Of a stretch of DNA of 13,632 nt, positions 10,621 through 13,632 are shown piece by piece; position 1 is the stretch's first letter, and each line of letters begins with the position of its first letter. Position numbers and translations under genes: made by a program. Where the stretch lies: contig LSSL01001103.1 in NCBI GenBank assembly GCA_001953115.1, forward strand, positions 10,454 to 24,085. Direction: 5' to 3'. The stretch is from Smittium mucronatum. Its lineage: Eukaryota; Kickxellomycota; Harpellomycetes; Harpellales; Legeriomycetaceae. The notes below the pieces were generated by a model, which saw only the letters and a program-made list of their open reading frames with translations, was not told the origin of the DNA and searched no databases.

Positions 10621-10992
10621 TTTTTTCCGGGAAATTTATTTTTAAAGCCAATAAAAAATCGTAAAAACAAAAGTTAAAAATTCATAAATATATCCTTATT
10701 AATAAAATATTGGCTAAATTTATGTTCAATCTGGTAAAGCTTTATATAAACTTATAGAAACTCTCATAAAAAAATCTTTATAATAAAGATTAAGAAAGAA
10801 TTCAGTTTTATTTCGAGTTTTTAAATTTTTTTTGAAACGATTCCAGCATGTTTTAATATATTTTAGCATATTTATTCATAAGATGTATATATTGAAAATG
10901 ATGCAACAATAACATAATTTGAACTCTTTCAATATCCATTAAACCTTAAATATTAACCACATTCCAATATTATATCTTTAAAAATTAAATAA

Positions 10993-11010
10993 ATTGTAAT
11001 TGGGGATGAG
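10993..11010 (+). repeat. 18-base direct repeat, copy 2
   Basis: This is an exact second copy, same orientation, of attgtaattggggatgag at 332-349, 10,661 bases away. Similarity stops at the edges of the 18 bases. Two short direct repeats bracketing most of the window could be the ends of an excisable or inserted segment, two members of a dispersed motif family, or two copies of a binding site. Confidence 0.85.
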
Positions 11011-11888
11011 GCTGATTCAATCAAGAAATTTATTAAGAAACATATATCTTTAAGAGAAAATGGATGATAGATTTTTTTCTTAGGTTGTCCATAAGTAATA
11101 TCCCTTTTTATCTTTTATCGGGGGAAGTTTAATAATTTCCATTCAAAGTTTAAATTCAAATCCCTTAGCTAAACCCAAAGATATTTCTTTTTGGATTTTT
11201 TATTTTTCTCCCTTTTCTCATAATATATCTATGGTAATATACTAATAGCACCAGCCCACTTCAAGCCCTATCTTAGCAGGCATGTATAAATTGTAAATTG
11301 ATAATTTTATTTTCAAAGTGCATTTTTATTTGAACAGTATTTGTTTGTTCCAGAAGGACTCTAATTAATTTCGGTATTTCCTGTTTAGAAAGGCCAGCTT
11401 ATTAGATAATAAAATATGAGCAGAGATTTAAAAAGTCATTAACAATATTTTTTTCGAAAAACCTCATATGCGTATTATTTCTATTTTGAGATTAGGTCTT
11501 AGCTGCAAAAAGGTCTTAGATTAAACAGAAGAAATCTAGTACTCGGGTCATAGTTTTCGCAAATTTATTATTTGAGCCCTATAGAATATGCTAGGCATTT
11601 TTTACTAGCCAATAAAATATCATCCCTTTAATCACAGGCTTTTAGTAAGCTTAAACTCCAATACATCTAATATCCATATCAAAAAGTTAAGAGACTGGAG
11701 GCTACGGAAATTATGGATAAATGGGCACTGTAAATCTTATAAACCCTTCTTAATATGATTCGCTGCATATATGTATCTAAGTTTAGCTTGTGGGGTACCT
11801 TTTTTTCTATTTTCGCAAATGGAAAAATATTAAAAATGATGCTTTATTTATAAATTGTGTATGCTTTTTCGCAATTTAAGTTCTAATA

Positions 11889-11899
11889 CCCCCCCCCCC
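11889..11899 (-). repeat. 11-base poly(C) run (poly(G) on minus strand)
   Basis: There are eleven consecutive C residues followed by GG, so the minus strand carries a G11 run, opposite in orientation to the one at 7492-7502. Flanks of the two runs are not similar, so they are independent tracts and not copies of one larger repeat. Confidence 0.9.
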
Positions 11900-13545
11900 G
11901 GATTTTTCTTGTGATTTTTTTCTATTAAAATTCCTTTTCCAAAATAAGATCACTGGACATGTATCAACACATTTATTGACCAAATAAGGTAATATTTGCA
12001 TTCAAAGTCTCTTATTTTGTGGAATTTTGAAATTATTAGTAAGCAAAAAAATATCACATCGGAAATCAACTGTGATATCACCACTTTTGAGTCAATATGG
12101 GAAAAATGTCATTTTATGAACTATATCTACCTCATTTAGAAATCAAAAACTGAACTTTTCTATCGGAATTCCATTTCAGGCGATAAATAAAAAATATCGC
12201 CAAGATATTATAAATTAAAAGACAATGATAAAGGATTTATTAAAAATTGATAATTTTGCTATCCGGTAGATTTCGTATGGATATTGGGGTTTTGTTTTTT
12301 CGTCATCTGGTAGATATTTAACTCAACCCATCTTTTATAATATATGGTTATTATTACCTTTTAAGCTTAAATATCTAAATTCAGAAAAATTCCATTCTAA
12401 TTTCGGCCTGTACCAACCCCTTATTTTAAAGGAATATTTATCTTTGTAGTATCGATTAGTCATCAAGTTTAAAATGATTCCAACAAATCAAAATGTTTAT
12501 ATGAATTTAGTAATCTATATTCTTACTAAATTTGAGGACCATTCACATTTCCAACTCTTTCTCAATTAAAACCAAGTTTTTCTAATTTTTATTTCCAGAT
12601 TTCGCACAATTTCATGCTGAGGTAGCAATCAAGAGTTTTAGTGTAAACTCGCTAAAAAAAATGATAAATATAAAATTAATCCATAACCCTAAATAGCTCT
12701 TCTACCAGGTTTCCTGATGCGCAATTATTGGAAATCATGTTAATATTTAATAGATTACGGTATATTCAAATGCTTTATTTCAAGTGGGAAGAGTTTTTGA
12801 AGAAAGTAGCATCTGTTTTATTTTAATCCATTACTTCATCTAATTGTATGAATACAGTGGATGAGATGTGGCCATCATATCAATTATAAAGTCAGAGATT
12901 TCATCCTTTTTTTTGAACTCAAAAAAATCTCCAGAACTTTTTTGATCGCACATTTTTATTTCATAAAAGCAACCTCGGGTCTCTTTTTTAAATATCCCCC
13001 AGCTTTACTAAATTCATTAATAATGCCATAATAAAAAAACAGTATTTTTTAATTAAGATTGTACAATTTGTGCAACAAACTTTGATATATATATTTCTTT
13101 AATTTTGAAAATTCTCTTAATTCTGACTTTGGACAGATTAAAAATAACCCCCGAAAAGATAATATGTTACAAAAAATTTAATGAATCCTTTTTATGATTT
13201 TTATTATTATTTGAATTTTTAAATGCCTTATTCGAGGATTATGATAATGAGTGTCAGGTTTACCAATAAAAATTTCAACTAAAACTGTATTGTCAGCTAA
13301 TTTATATAATGCACAATAATATTTTTTAAATTCACCGATTGTTAATTATCCAAAAATTAAACTTAATTAAATTTATAAAGTAATTAGAAAAACATAGCTT
13401 TTTCACAACCCTCAGAAATAAAATCGCACATAGTTTCAAAGCTTGAAGCTAATCTGTTTAAATTTATACTTAAAATCGGGTATATTTTAAAATTATTGAG
13501 CGAAGTGGGTTTTTGTTGAGAGTGAGAAAAAAAAATTGAACATTC

Positions 13546-13610
13546 AACACCCCTTAAACCAGAGCCCTAGTGGTACTTAGATACTAGAGTGGCAGAAGGG
13601 AGTTCGGTGA
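13546..13610. other. Short GC-rich patch at window end
   Basis: About 32 of 65 bases are G or C, far above everything around it and the densest patch I noticed. It contains a weak 5-bp inverted repeat, CTAGT with ACTAG. It may be the edge of a gene, RNA gene or repeat that continues past 13632. No family was recognised from the visible part. Confidence 0.4.
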
Positions 13611-13632
13611 AATTTTTTAAATTGGTTTTTAG

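Larger units (their letters stand above)
9983..13545. other. AT-rich DNA without detectable gene
   Basis: Composition is intermediate between the central AT-rich part and the 600-3370 block, with slightly GC-richer pockets near 11230-11420 and 11500-11780. The longest ATG frame (10409-10645, 78 codons) is at the length expected by chance, and its end simply translates a TTTTCA microsatellite. Identifiable items are the second 18-base repeat copy at 10993-11010, the microsatellite at 10597-10620 and the C11 run at 11889-11899. No tRNA-like T-loop with a matching acceptor stem was found. Confidence 0.6.

Noticed and set aside
10409..10645. 78-codon ATG frame on the plus strand
   Set aside because: About one or two open runs of this length are expected by chance at this AT content. 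G shows no codon-phase preference, and the C-terminal Phe-His repeat is just a TTTTCA microsatellite read in frame.
11230..11300. YMPAK on the minus strand, reminiscent of piggyBac-type transposases
   Set aside because: Only five residues match. The expected downstream tryptophan-glycine and DNFYTS-like motifs are absent, and stops surround it.
12286..12293. GGGGTTTT, the telomere unit of hypotrich ciliates
   Set aside because: It is a single internal copy with no tandem array, so not a telomere.
12261..12315. Two near-copies of ATCYGGTAGAT 44 bases apart
   Set aside because: They are eleven bases with one mismatch and have no further similarity, so too short to call a repeat.

Overview
The window is 13.6 kb of very AT-rich DNA in which I cannot establish a single gene. 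Open frames on both strands are short: only three ATG-started frames exceed 65 codons, and about that many are expected by chance at this composition. There is no recognisable rRNA, tRNA, CRISPR array, insertion sequence or operon. The lack of coding density, long A/T homopolymers, simple-sequence repeats and two isolated 11-base G or C runs point to nuclear non-coding DNA of an AT-rich eukaryote. A bacterium, phage or compact organelle genome is unlikely. I cannot name the lineage; a nematode, a ciliate germline or another AT-rich protist all remain possible.

The window falls into compositional blocks. Positions 1-600 are AT-rich and open with 18 adenines. Positions about 600-3370 form a clearly GC-richer block (G near 15% by hand count) with sharp-looking edges. 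Its many broken open stretches could be a decayed element or exons, but I cannot prove either. Positions about 3370-9530 are extremely AT-rich (G only about 5-8% in lines I counted) and hold palindromes, microsatellites and a G11 run. Positions about 9530-9990 hold the best single exon-like stretch. The rest, to 13632, is intermediate in composition, holds a C11 run, and ends in a short patch of about 49% GC cut by the window edge.

The firmest unexplained structure is an exact 18-base G-rich direct repeat at 332-349 and 10993-11010. It is far too improbable at this composition to be chance. The next most interesting are the G11/C11 pair in opposite orientation, a cluster of perfect inverted repeats at 5093-5232, and the GC step around 600-3370. 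I tested whether the GC-rich block is coding under a ciliate-type code (TAA/TAG as glutamine). TGA spacing and the base phase of G did not exceed chance, so this stays a hypothesis. No set of genes working together can be described.
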